Assembly: GCA_014804185.1 (NCBI GenBank)
Contig: JAAVAG010000012.1
Location: forward strand, 1 to 25,750
Length of the DNA: 25,750 nucleotides
From: Lachnospiraceae bacterium
GTDB lineage: Bacteria; Bacillota; Clostridia; Lachnospirales; Lachnospiraceae
Direction: 5' to 3'
Shown: positions 1-7,185 of the stretch, in pieces
How the letters are laid out: each line of letters starts with the position of its first letter
How positions within the stretch are numbered: the first letter of the stretch is position 1
Translations under genes and position numbers: made by a program
The notes under the pieces: generated by a model
What the model was told of the DNA's origin: nothing
What the model saw: the letters and a program-made list of their open reading frames with translations, nothing else
Databases searched by the model: none

Positions 1-79
1 AACTTAAAACGAATTGCTGTAGCATATTTTACCATACAGTATCTCATTTTAAAAGCCCTTTTTCATGGGGAGGGGGATT

Positions 80-421
80 TTATGCTCTTTTGGCCCCTAC
101 AAGTTCTACAAAGCTTTCAAACTTTGCAGTATATGCCTGTTTTAATTCATCAGCAGATATTTCATAACATAGCATAACATCATTGTAATGCATAAGAACA
201 TCAGCCATTTCTTCAACAAGGTTTTTTCTTAACTCAACATCATTAGACGCCTCTATGTCACCGTGTTTTTTGATAATATCAATTACTTCGCCAATTTCGC
301 CTATCATCCAAAGCAGATGGTGTTTGCCTGCTTCAGGAGAAATCTTTTCCCATTTATCTTTGTATTTATCTTGAAGTCTTTTTTGCATATCTATCATTTC
401 ATTTATACTAAAATCAGTCAT
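80..421 (-). CDS. MazG-like nucleotide pyrophosphohydrolase
   Basis: This 113-residue protein belongs by appearance to the all-alpha MazG-like NTP pyrophosphohydrolases, which hydrolyse (d)NTPs to monophosphate and pyrophosphate and are cytosolic. The metal-binding pattern is visible as EIGE (in GEIGEVIDIIKK) followed about 25 residues later by EEMAD, fitting EXXE...EXXD. The length suits a single-domain MazG-like protein. I chose the ATG at 421 rather than the TTG directly before it, because AGGAG lies seven bases upstream of that ATG. The gene is clearly AT-richer than genes after position 1400. It is transcribed away from the HAD gene from its own promoter. The real substrate cannot be told from the sequence; house-cleaning of non-canonical nucleotides is the family's usual role. 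Confidence 0.85.
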   Translation of the reverse strand: MTDFSINEMIDMQKRLQDKYKDKWEKISPEAGKHHLLWMIGEIGEVIDIIKKHGDIEASNDVELRKNLVEEMADVLMHYNDVMLCYEISADELKQAYTAKFESFVELVGAKRA

Positions 422-468
422 CAATTTTCTCCTCTCAAAATCCGATTGATGCGGCCGTCAACACCAGA

Positions 469-497
469 ATTATAGCACATAGACGACAGGACTACAA
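469..497 (-). promoter_or_regulatory. Promoter of the MazG-like gene
   Basis: On the minus strand a perfect TATAAT (469-474) is preceded by TGC, making an extended -10. TTGTAG lies 17 bases upstream (492-497) as a weak -35. It sits about 50 bases before the MazG start. The divergent HAD promoter carries the same TGCTATAAT string. Confidence 0.6.
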
Positions 498-530
498 TGG
501 CATAGCTTTTTTTGTGTCGGGAACCGGCAA

Positions 531-559
531 TGGAAAAATGCAAACAACCATGCTATAAT
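531..559 (+). promoter_or_regulatory. Promoter of the HAD-like gene
   Basis: TATAAT at 554-559 is preceded by TGC (extended -10), with TGGAAA at 531-536 as a 4/6 match to the -35 consensus and a 17-base spacer. It lies 35 bases before the ATG at 595. Confidence 0.6.
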
Positions 560-594
560 ATTTGAAAAATCCGGATTTGCAGGAGGGTATCAAA

Positions 595-1359
595 ATGTGT
601 TCAGAAGAGAAAAAGATAAAATATCCCAAAATGATTCTATTCGATTACGGACATACCCTTTTATATGAACCCGGTTGGGATGCCGTTAAAGGAAATGCGG
701 AACTGCTGAAATATGCTGTAAAGAATCCTGATCACTGTACGCTGGAGGATGTGAGAAAAGGTGCGGAGTTGATTTTCGGGAAGCATATAGAAAGCGTCCG
801 CAAAATGGGCTATGATATTTCCGGTCAGGTTGGCGACAAAGTATTGTATGAATATCTTGGGATTGAGTTTTCGCTTACGCCGCTTGAGATGGAAACCGTT
901 TTTTGGAACGGGGCTTCTATGGGGGCAATTATGCCGGATGCTGATCGAATGCTTGATTACATAAACAGAAACGGCATAAGAAGTGGGGTTATCAGCAATC
1001 TTCTGTGGTCGGGGGCTGCCTTAACCGATCGGCTGGGTAGATTGCTGCCCGAGAATCAGTTTGAGTTTGTCATGACTTCAAGCGACTATTTTGTGCGCAA
1101 ACCCAATCGTATTTTATTTGACATTGCTTTAAAAAAAGCGGGTGTCTGCGCCGATGAAGTGTGGTATTGTGGTGATAACCCCAAAGCGGATGTGGAGGGA
1201 GCGTCGCAGGCAGGCATTTATCCTGTATGGTACGATAATGACACGGGAAAAGATGATAAAGACCGTTCCGACGAACATGCGCCTGCGTGTGAACATTTGC
1301 ATATTCATGACTGGAATGAGATGATAGATTTGTTGGAGAGATTAAAGACAGAAAAGTGA
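595..1359 (+). CDS. HAD-like hydrolase, subfamily IA type
   Basis: A 254-residue cytosolic protein with the haloacid dehalogenase fold. Motif I is FDYGHTL (nucleophile Asp near residue 17), motif II is in GVISNL, motif III is the Lys in VRKPNRILFDIAL, and motif IV is GDNPKAD followed by GASQAGI. The second Asp of the usual DxD in motif I is replaced by Gly (D-Y-G), so classical phosphatase acid-base chemistry may be altered; such variants are known among HAD proteins. The start at 595 is supported by AGGAGGG seven bases upstream; an in-frame TTG at 562 lacks support. It is divergent from the MazG-like gene, and both are AT-richer than the genes that follow. The substrate is unknown. Confidence 0.85.
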   Translation: MCSEEKKIKYPKMILFDYGHTLLYEPGWDAVKGNAELLKYAVKNPDHCTLEDVRKGAELIFGKHIESVRKMGYDISGQVGDKVLYEYLGIEFSLTPLEMETVFWNGASMGAIMPDADRMLDYINRNGIRSGVISNLLWSGAALTDRLGRLLPENQFEFVMTSSDYFVRKPNRILFDIALKKAGVCADEVWYCGDNPKADVEGASQAGIYPVWYDNDTGKDDKDRSDEHAPACEHLHIHDWNEMIDLLERLKTEK

Positions 1360-1406
1360 ATTGTCCGGGAGCGGAGGAGTGGACGACTTTTGGAGGAAAG
1401 AAACGG

Positions 1407-2108
1407 ATGAAACTGAAAATTGCGGTCTGTGACGACGATGGCTCACAGAGGGAGTATCTGGCCGGGGTGCTGGCCGCCTGGGCGGGGAGAAACCGGCATC
1501 TGACGGAAGTGAAACAGTATGTCCGGGCGGGAGATTTTCTGTTCGATTATTCGGAGGAAAAGGACTTTGACATCCTGCTTCTGGACATTGAGATGCCGGG
1601 CATGAACGGTATAGAACTGGCGAAAAGAATCAGGTGTGAGAGCGCTGCCGTACAGATTATTTTTATCACGGGATATTATGAGTATTTCAGCGACGGCTTT
1701 GACGTATCGGCTCTCCATTATCTGCTAAAACCGGTGGACGAAAGGAAGCTGTTTCAGGTGTTGGACCGGGCGGCGGAAAATCTGGCAAGCCGCCAGAGGT
1801 CTGTACTGGTGGCGGACGGTGAGGGCAGCGTTAAGGTGGTGCTCTCCGACATTGTCTATGTGGAGTCTGAAAATGTGTATATTGTCCTGCACACCGCACG
1901 GGGAGAGTACCGCACCCGGATGGCGCTCGGAAAATTTGCGGAGCAGCTGGACGAGACCTTTTTCAAGGTGCATCGCTCCTATGTGGTGAATCTGAAATAT
2001 ATCCGGAAAATCGACCGCACCCGGATCACCATGACAAACGGCGATATCATTCCCATCAGCCGGGGGCTGTATGGTGAGGTGCATGCCGCGCTGATCAGAT
2101 ATTTGTAA
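1407..2108 (+). CDS. LytTR-family response regulator
   Basis: A 233-residue two-component response regulator. The N-terminal receiver domain has the acidic pocket CDDD (9-11), the phospho-acceptor Asp60 in LLLDIEMPG, and the conserved Lys in LLKPVD. A LytTR DNA-binding domain follows from about residue 130, ending with the hallmark FFKVHRSYVVNL. LytTR regulators of the AgrA type commonly control peptide signalling, bacteriocins or transporters. The ATG at 1407 follows GGAGG; earlier in-frame starts would add a non-conserved leader. The gene lies 11 bases before a GHKL kinase and upstream of two ABC exporter genes, which are its likely targets (inference). No promoter is evident between the HAD gene and this one. 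Confidence 0.93.
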   Translation: MKLKIAVCDDDGSQREYLAGVLAAWAGRNRHLTEVKQYVRAGDFLFDYSEEKDFDILLLDIEMPGMNGIELAKRIRCESAAVQIIFITGYYEYFSDGFDVSALHYLLKPVDERKLFQVLDRAAENLASRQRSVLVADGEGSVKVVLSDIVYVESENVYIVLHTARGEYRTRMALGKFAEQLDETFFKVHRSYVVNLKYIRKIDRTRITMTNGDIIPISRGLYGEVHAALIRYL

Positions 2109-2119
2109 AGGAGACTGCC

Positions 2120-2764
2120 ATGCTGTTTGACAGATTGATAGAGAAAAGAGTTGCCGCCTTTGAGAAAGAACTTCTGCAGAAATACTATGCGGAAGTGGAG
2201 AATATGTATACCCAAATGCGCGGATGGCGGCATGACTTGCGGCATCACATCCAGACCATGAAAGTACATGCGGCCAGGGGGGAGATGGGGGAGATTCAGG
2301 ACTATCTGGACATGCTGGACGAGGATCTGACCAGTGTGGAGACAGTGGTCAGAACAGGAAACCGGATAGCGGATGCGATCTTAAACAGTAAACTGTCCCT
2401 TGCACGCAAGGAGCAGATCGCCGTCAAGGCGGAGGCCAGGATTCCGGTACAGCTCTCCATACCGGAACTGGATCTGTGCATTGTTATCGGCAATCTGCTG
2501 AACAACGCCATAGAGGCATGTATGCAGCTGCCCCCGGACAGGCGTCTGATCCGCATTTATATGGAAATGAAAGGGAATTACCTGTATCTGGCGCTGACCA
2601 ACACTGCGGCAGGCGGGAAAAAGAAGCATTTCGGGACCACCAAGGGGGCGGGACACGGCATGGGGCTGGCCCGGGTGGATGAAGTTGTGAAAAAGCACGG
2701 AGGGTATCTTGCCAGAGCCTCGGAGGAGGAGGCTTTTTCCACGGAAGTGCTGCTTCCCCAGTGA
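2120..2764 (+). CDS. Soluble GHKL-domain sensor histidine kinase (AgrC-like catalytic part)
   Basis: A 214-residue protein holding only the catalytic half of an AgrC-type kinase. A coiled-coil-like start leads to the H-box WRHDLRHHIQ with His38. After the dimerisation region come the N-box NLLNNAIEA (about 130-138) and the G-box GTTKGAGHGMGLARV. No transmembrane segment is present, whereas AgrC/ComD-type kinases usually carry six or seven. The start is supported by AGGAG six to seven bases upstream of ATG 2120, so this is not just a mis-called start, and the preceding bases belong to the LytTR gene. It is probably the partner kinase of that regulator. It may sense a cytosolic signal or rely on another membrane partner, possibly the exporter encoded next (inference). 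Confidence 0.88.
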   Translation: MLFDRLIEKRVAAFEKELLQKYYAEVENMYTQMRGWRHDLRHHIQTMKVHAARGEMGEIQDYLDMLDEDLTSVETVVRTGNRIADAILNSKLSLARKEQIAVKAEARIPVQLSIPELDLCIVIGNLLNNAIEACMQLPPDRRLIRIYMEMKGNYLYLALTNTAAGGKKKHFGTTKGAGHGMGLARVDEVVKKHGGYLARASEEEAFSTEVLLPQ

Positions 2765-2788
2765 CGGGGGAAGACCATAGAATTTCAG

Positions 2789-2840
2789 AGTGCATTTGAC
2801 ATCAGATTTTCGACATTTGGTATCAAAATGCACTTTTTTT
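2789..2840 (+). terminator. Rho-independent terminator after the kinase gene
   Basis: AGTGCATTT (2789-2797) pairs perfectly with AAATGCACT (2826-2834), and further interrupted pairing extends inward. The 3' arm runs straight into seven T residues (2834-2840). It lies 25 bases after the kinase stop and before the exporter promoter. The large loop makes it weaker than a textbook terminator. Confidence 0.55.
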
Positions 2841-2852
2841 ATATCCGGATGC

Positions 2853-2879
2853 TACAATGCTTTTCAGGAAAACCTGAAA
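2853..2879 (+). promoter_or_regulatory. Exporter promoter -10 and start-site hairpin
   Basis: TGC-TACAAT (2853-2858) is an extended -10 box with no convincing -35, as expected for an activated promoter. Directly at the predicted start, TTTCAGG (2862-2868) and CCTGAAA (2873-2879) form a perfect 7-bp stem with an AAAA loop. The dyad could be an operator or a 5'-UTR stem-loop. LytTR control of this promoter is an inference from context. Confidence 0.45.
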
Positions 2880-2906
2880 CAAAAAGAAGCGGAGGCGTGA
2901 GAATGG

Positions 2907-4751
2907 ATGAAAATGAAAAAGAAAAAGAGGACATATTCGCGGATCAGCTGCCTGGCGTGGGCCATAAAGAAGCTGTGGAAGATAGACCGCTGGTTTGTGT
3001 TTTTTATCTTTGCGGCATTTCTGCCCCAGATTCTGCGCAGTCTGATGGGCGATTTTTTTCCGAAAGCGCTGATCGACCATGTGGGGGCGGGGGAGGATTT
3101 TGCCAGGCTGCTGCTATTGGTGGCCGGTTTTATCACAGCGCTTCTGCTGTTGGATCTGCTGGCAGATTTTATCGGCGCGAAGTGTGAGGGGCGGAATTAT
3201 TACCCTTCCATAGTATTTCAAAACGAAATGAGCGCAAGAGACGGCTATGAGACAGATTATGAAAATACGCTGAAGCAGGACTACAAGGAGATTCATGGAT
3301 ATGCCTGGGGGGACGCCGTAAGGGGCAACTGCGCCCTGGAATTTTTCTGGAGGGATCTGTCCCAGATACTGACGGACGGGGCGGGTATTATCACTTATGT
3401 ATCGCTGCTGGCATTTTTGAGTCCCGTGCTGATCCTGGCAGTGGCGCTGACTTCCTTTGTCTCTTATTTTACAGGCAGATGGCGCGCTGTGTATTATGAG
3501 AAGAATAAGCATAGATGGGAGCGGGAAGTCCGCAAAGTGGATTATCTGAAAGAAATTTCGGCGGATTTTTCCCTGGCAAAGGATATCAGGCTGTATAATC
3601 TGGCGGGGTGGCTGGACGGGATGACGCGGGCCTGTCAGAACTGTATTCTGTGCTGGAATAAGCGCTGCAGCCTGCGGCAGCTGTGGGGAGAACTGATATA
3701 CTGGTTTTTGGATTTTATGCAGAGGGGAGCGGTCTATCTTGTTCTGATCGGCATGGTGCTTGGCGGCAGCATCACGGTGGGAGAGTTTGTGTTTTATTTC
3801 AACCTGCTGATCAGTCTGGCCGGTTGTTTCGAGAACATTATCGGGGATGTGGCAAAGCTGAACACGCGGGCGGAGAAGATCGGCTGGTATCGTGACTTTT
3901 ATGATTATCCCAACCGGTTCAACCATGGAGAGGGCTGTGTGCTTCCCCAGGGGCCTGTTTCCGTTGAGATAAAGGATGTCTGGTATCGCTATGACGGCGC
4001 AGAGGAGGACACCCTGAAAGGGATCAATCTTTCTGTCAAAGGCGGGGAAAAGCTGGCTTTGGTGGGGATGAACGGCGCCGGAAAAACCACGCTGATCAAG
4101 CTGATCTGCGGATTGTTTACGCCTGATCGGGGTGAGATTCTGGTGAATGGCAGAAACATACAAGAGTACAATATCGAGGAGTATTATTCCATGGTCTCGG
4201 CAGTGTTTCAGGAGATCTGCATGGTGGCCTTTACGGTATTTGAGTTTGTGGCCAGCGCGGATTTGGAGCGCCCGGGGGCGCGGGAGGATGCGGTGCGGGC
4301 GATGCAGGCCGCGGGCATTTACGAGAAAGTGCAGGGACTGCCCGGGGGTGTGGACACGCATCTGATGAAGGGAATCTATGACGACGGAGTGGATTTTTCC
4401 GGCGGGGAGATGCAGAAGCTTGTTCTGGCCAGGGCGATCTATAAAGACGGCGTCATTCTGGCGCTGGACGAGCCCACAGCAGCCCTGGATCCCATCGCGG
4501 AAAACCAGCTGTATCTGCAGTATCGGCGCCTGACGGAGGGCAAAACGTCCTTCTATATTTCCCACCGCTTTGCTTCCACGCGGTTCTGTGACCGTATCGT
4601 TCTGCTGGAGGACGGGGTCATAAAGGAATCGGGGTCTCATGAGGAACTGATGAAGTTAAATGGCAGATACGCCCACATGTTTCATGTCCAGAGCAAATAT
4701 TATCAGTCTGCCGGAGACGGAGAGGGCGAAGGAGGGGTGTGCAGTGAGTAA
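2907..4751 (+). CDS. ABC exporter subunit 1 (membrane domain plus ATPase)
   Basis: A 614-residue half-transporter. The N-terminal part has hydrophobic segments typical of type I exporter membrane domains (for example WFVFFIFAAFLPQIL and LILAVALTSFVSYF). The ATPase domain has Walker A GMNGAGKTT (about 387-395), Q-loop VFQE, signature FSGGEMQK, Walker B ILALDEP with the catalytic Glu, and H-loop ISHRFAS. All catalytic elements are intact. No C39 peptidase domain is present, so it does not process a leader itself. Two overlapping start codons (ATGGATG, 2903 and 2907) occur; only 2907 opens this frame. The next gene's start overlaps this stop by eight bases, so the two proteins very probably form a heterodimer. 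The exported substrate is unknown; a peptide or lipid is typical. Confidence 0.92.
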   Translation: MKMKKKKRTYSRISCLAWAIKKLWKIDRWFVFFIFAAFLPQILRSLMGDFFPKALIDHVGAGEDFARLLLLVAGFITALLLLDLLADFIGAKCEGRNYYPSIVFQNEMSARDGYETDYENTLKQDYKEIHGYAWGDAVRGNCALEFFWRDLSQILTDGAGIITYVSLLAFLSPVLILAVALTSFVSYFTGRWRAVYYEKNKHRWEREVRKVDYLKEISADFSLAKDIRLYNLAGWLDGMTRACQNCILCWNKRCSLRQLWGELIYWFLDFMQRGAVYLVLIGMVLGGSITVGEFVFYFNLLISLAGCFENIIGDVAKLNTRAEKIGWYRDFYDYPNRFNHGEGCVLPQGPVSVEIKDVWYRYDGAEEDTLKGINLSVKGGEKLALVGMNGAGKTTLIKLICGLFTPDRGEILVNGRNIQEYNIEEYYSMVSAVFQEICMVAFTVFEFVASADLERPGAREDAVRAMQAAGIYEKVQGLPGGVDTHLMKGIYDDGVDFSGGEMQKLVLARAIYKDGVILALDEPTAALDPIAENQLYLQYRRLTEGKTSFYISHRFASTRFCDRIVLLEDGVIKESGSHEELMKLNGRYAHMFHVQSKYYQSAGDGEGEGGVCSE

Positions 4752-6546
4752 GGAGAGGACGACCAGGAGAGTGCTTAAGCGGTACAGCGCATACAATCCG
4801 AAATATTTTCCGCTGTGTTTTCTGCAGAAAGTATTTCAAAACCTGTTTTTCTTTTTTAAACTGTGGATTTCCGCGGAGATCGTAAATGCGCTTTATGACG
4901 GAAGAGAGCGGCGGGAACTGTATCTGTTGGTAGCTGCGGCGCTCTTGGGGATATTTTTTACCCGGGCAGTGTCCGCTGTGCTGGGCAGGGCTGTGGAGAC
5001 CGCGCTGGAGATTTTGGAAAACAATGAATCGGCGGCCTTTCAGCGAAAGACGCTGTCGCTGGACTATAACAGGCTTGAGGATCCGCAGATCCGCAAACTC
5101 AGAAGTAAAATTGATGAAAACAAGATGATAAACAGCTATGGAACTGTTCATATGCGGCGCAGCGTACTGTCGTTTATGGACTGCGCTGTCAATATTCTTT
5201 TCTCCCTGGCGCTTTTTGGCGGGATGGTCGGAAGGATGGTGGAAGCTTCTTTCGGATGGCAGAGCATTGTTCTGCTGGCGGCGCTGGCAGGGTGCCTGGT
5301 GATGAGCATCATCTGCCAGTTCCGCAGCACAAAAAAAGTGGGAGAGAGTTGGGACGCCATCGGCGATTTGATGCTGCGGGAAAACCGGCTGTGGAGAGGA
5401 TATCATCCTGAGGGGACGGATAACCGGATTTACCGGCAGCAGGCTATTATCAGCAGGCTGAATGAGAAGCTGAGCGAGAATCACAGACAAGCGTTTCAGA
5501 AAGTGAATAACGAAAGTTTTCTGCTGCGGATACCGATTCATGTCTTCCGAAAACTGACGGAGGGCTGCTCGTATCTGATCGTCTGCTTTTACTGCGCACT
5601 GGGCGCTTTTTCTGTGGGGGAACTGATCCGGTATGCCGGTTATCTAGGCAGGATGATTGACAGTATCTGGAGTCTTTTCGTTGTTGTGGCCGATGTGAGG
5701 AGCAACCGGCAGTTTCTGGAGACGTATCTGGAATATTTTGAGATAGAGAATGAGATGTACCAGGGCAGTCTGTCCGTGGAGAAACGCAGCGACAAAAAAT
5801 TTGACATTGCCTTTCGGCATGTGAGTTTCCGGTATCCCGGGAGCGATATTCCCGCGCTGCGGGACGTTACCCTGGATCTGCGGGTGGGGGAACGCCTGGC
5901 CGTGGTGGGAATGAACGGCAGCGGGAAGACGACCTTTATCAAGCTGCTGTGCCGTCTGTATGACCCGCAGGAGGGAGAAATCCTGATGAACGATTTTAAT
6001 ATCCGCAAGTATGATTATCGTCAGTACCTGGATCTGTTTTCGGTGGTTTTTCAGGATTATCATCTGCTGTCCCTGCCTCTGGGAAACAATGTGGCGGGAG
6101 ACGCCGCGTATGACAGGGATAAGGCTGAGAGGCTTCTGGAAGAGGTGGGCTTTGGGGAGCGTTACAGGAAGATGCCTCAGGGTCTGGAGACGCCTCTGTA
6201 CAAAGATTTTGATGCGGACGGTGTGGAAGTTTCCGGCGGAGAGGCACAGAAAATCGCTCTCGCCAGAGCGCTGTACAGGGATGCGCCGTTTATCGTTCTG
6301 GACGAGCCTACCGCCGCGCTGGATCCTGTGGCGGAGGCCGAGATCTATGCCAGATTTGACCAGATCGTGGGAGGCAAAACGGCAATTTACATCAGCCACC
6401 GCCTTTCTTCCTGCCGGTTCTGCGACAGAATCGCGGTGTTCCATGAGGGGCGCATCGTCCAGACGGGAACCCACGAGCAGCTGCTGGAAGATACGGCGGG
6501 CAAATATTATGAACTGTGGAACGCCCAGGCGCAGTATTATGCGTAA
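4744..6546 (+). CDS. ABC exporter subunit 2 (membrane domain plus ATPase)
   Basis: A 600-residue half-transporter paired with the preceding gene. Membrane segments fill the first 330 residues or so (for example LYLLVAAALLGIFF and SIVLLAALAGCLVM). The ATPase domain carries Walker A GMNGSGKTT (about 389-397), Q-loop VVFQDYHL, signature VSGGEAQK, Walker B FIVLDEP with catalytic Glu, and H-loop ISHRLSS, so both ATP sites of the heterodimer look competent. The GTG at 4744 is chosen because AAGGAGGGG lies just upstream and because the resulting overlap with the stop of subunit 1 suggests translational coupling. A longer in-frame start at 4660 would lie deep in the previous gene. Regulation by the upstream LytTR/GHKL pair is likely but inferred. 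Confidence 0.92.
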   Translation: MSKERTTRRVLKRYSAYNPKYFPLCFLQKVFQNLFFFFKLWISAEIVNALYDGRERRELYLLVAAALLGIFFTRAVSAVLGRAVETALEILENNESAAFQRKTLSLDYNRLEDPQIRKLRSKIDENKMINSYGTVHMRRSVLSFMDCAVNILFSLALFGGMVGRMVEASFGWQSIVLLAALAGCLVMSIICQFRSTKKVGESWDAIGDLMLRENRLWRGYHPEGTDNRIYRQQAIISRLNEKLSENHRQAFQKVNNESFLLRIPIHVFRKLTEGCSYLIVCFYCALGAFSVGELIRYAGYLGRMIDSIWSLFVVVADVRSNRQFLETYLEYFEIENEMYQGSLSVEKRSDKKFDIAFRHVSFRYPGSDIPALRDVTLDLRVGERLAVVGMNGSGKTTFIKLLCRLYDPQEGEILMNDFNIRKYDYRQYLDLFSVVFQDYHLLSLPLGNNVAGDAAYDRDKAERLLEEVGFGERYRKMPQGLETPLYKDFDADGVEVSGGEAQKIALARALYRDAPFIVLDEPTAALDPVAEAEIYARFDQIVGGKTAIYISHRLSSCRFCDRIAVFHEGRIVQTGTHEQLLEDTAGKYYELWNAQAQYYA

Positions 6547-6547
6547 G

Positions 6548-6579
6548 TTTCCAATTGATGGAATTTCCAACTTATGGAA
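6548..6579. repeat. Two adjacent 16-bp near-identical dyad repeats
   Basis: TTTCCAATTGATGGAA (6548-6563) is followed without a gap by TTTCCAACTTATGGAA (6564-6579); 14 of 16 positions match. Each unit is itself an interrupted palindrome TTCCA-N5-TGGAA. They begin one base after the exporter stop codon. They could be a tandem operator or mRNA stem-loops. Confidence 0.6.
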
Positions 6580-6614
6580 AAAGAAAAAACAGCATAAAAA
6601 CAGAAAAGTCAGAG

Positions 6615-6646
6615 AAAATAGCAGGTAGAGATATCTGCTGTTTTTT
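6615..6646 (+). terminator. Rho-independent terminator of the exporter operon
   Basis: AGCAGGTA (6620-6627) pairs with TATCTGCT (6632-6639) around a GAGA tetraloop, with one G-U pair. The stem extends outward through four A-U pairs and runs into six T residues (6641-6646). An upstream 11-base segment at 6584-6594 is perfectly complementary to the 3' arm (6636-6646) and could compete for it. Confidence 0.75.
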
Positions 6647-6702
6647 GTGAAAATATATGGCCTGTGTACAGGCAGGCAATGGATCAGGAGAGGAGTGATC
6701 TC

Positions 6703-7059
6703 ATGGATTATATCAATGCGTTCTGGGTGGGAGGACTGATCTGCGCTCTGGTGCAGATCCTGCTGGAAAAGACGAAAATGATGTCCGGGCGGGTGATGGT
6801 GACGCTGGTGGTGCTTGGAGCCGTGATCAGCTTTCTGGGCTGGTATGAGCCTTTTCAGGAATTTGCGGGAGCGGGAGCGTCGGTTCCCCTGCTTGGATTT
6901 GGCAACAATCTGATGAAAGGGGTCAGGGAAGCGGTGGACGAATCAGGTCTGATCGGCCTTTTTCAGGGAGGATTTAAGGCCGGAGCCGTGGGCAGCAGCG
7001 CGGCGCTGATCTTTGGACTGCTGGCAAGTTTTGTGTTTAAACCCAAGATGAAGAAATGA
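6703..7059 (+). CDS. spoVAE: Stage V sporulation protein AE (SpoVAE)
   Basis: A 118-residue, highly hydrophobic protein closely matching SpoVAE of Bacilli and Clostridia. It begins MDYINAFWVGGLICALVQ, has the typical middle part EPFQEFAGAGASVPLLGFG, and ends with a hydrophobic helix and KPKMKK. SpoVA proteins form the inner spore membrane channel that moves calcium-dipicolinate during sporulation and germination. AGGAG lies seven bases before ATG 6703. The usual neighbours spoVAC and spoVAD are absent here; the gene stands alone between the exporter terminator and an ltaS-like gene. It is normally read by a forespore sigma factor, but I could not identify a convincing sigma-G type promoter. 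The family call is strong; the stand-alone setting is the odd part. Confidence 0.92.
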   Translation: MDYINAFWVGGLICALVQILLEKTKMMSGRVMVTLVVLGAVISFLGWYEPFQEFAGAGASVPLLGFGNNLMKGVREAVDESGLIGLFQGGFKAGAVGSSAALIFGLLASFVFKPKMKK

Positions 7060-7154
7060 CGGCGGAAAAAGTATCCTGCAGCACCCAATTTGTTACGAAA
7101 AATTAAATTTCTTTTAATGTTCGAAATATTTCCCCATTTCTCGACAAAGTGTGG

Positions 7155-7160
7155 TATGAT
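7155..7160 (+). promoter_or_regulatory. Extended -10 promoter of the ltaS-like gene
   Basis: TATGAT preceded by TGG forms an extended -10; the matching -35 region is poor. It lies 25 bases before ATG 7186. Confidence 0.45.
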
Positions 7161-7185
7161 AAGCACGAAAGGAATGAGGAGTGTT

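Noticed and set aside
1..79. Terminator downstream of the MazG-like gene
   Set aside because: AAAAGCCC and GGGGATTTT pair poorly and the fold is not convincing; nothing else is seen in this short end.
2903..3187. Alternative frame starting at ATG 2903
   Set aside because: It lies inside the exporter coding region and its product is low-complexity Gly/Ser/Ala without a domain; kept only as a note on overlapping starts.
3114..4640. Long open frame (508 codons) antisense to the first exporter gene
   Set aside because: It mirrors a gene with all ABC motifs, has no domain I recognise and no ribosome site; it is an effect of codon bias on the opposite strand.
6558..6650. Thirty-codon frame after the exporter ending in Cys-Cys-Phe-Leu, looking like a signal peptide precursor
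   Set aside because: It has no ribosome site and runs through the tandem dyads and the terminator hairpin, which explain the sequence better.
6660..6673. GCCTGT-gt-ACAGGC dyad upstream of spoVAE
   Set aside because: A single short dyad without promoter elements; no known operator matched.
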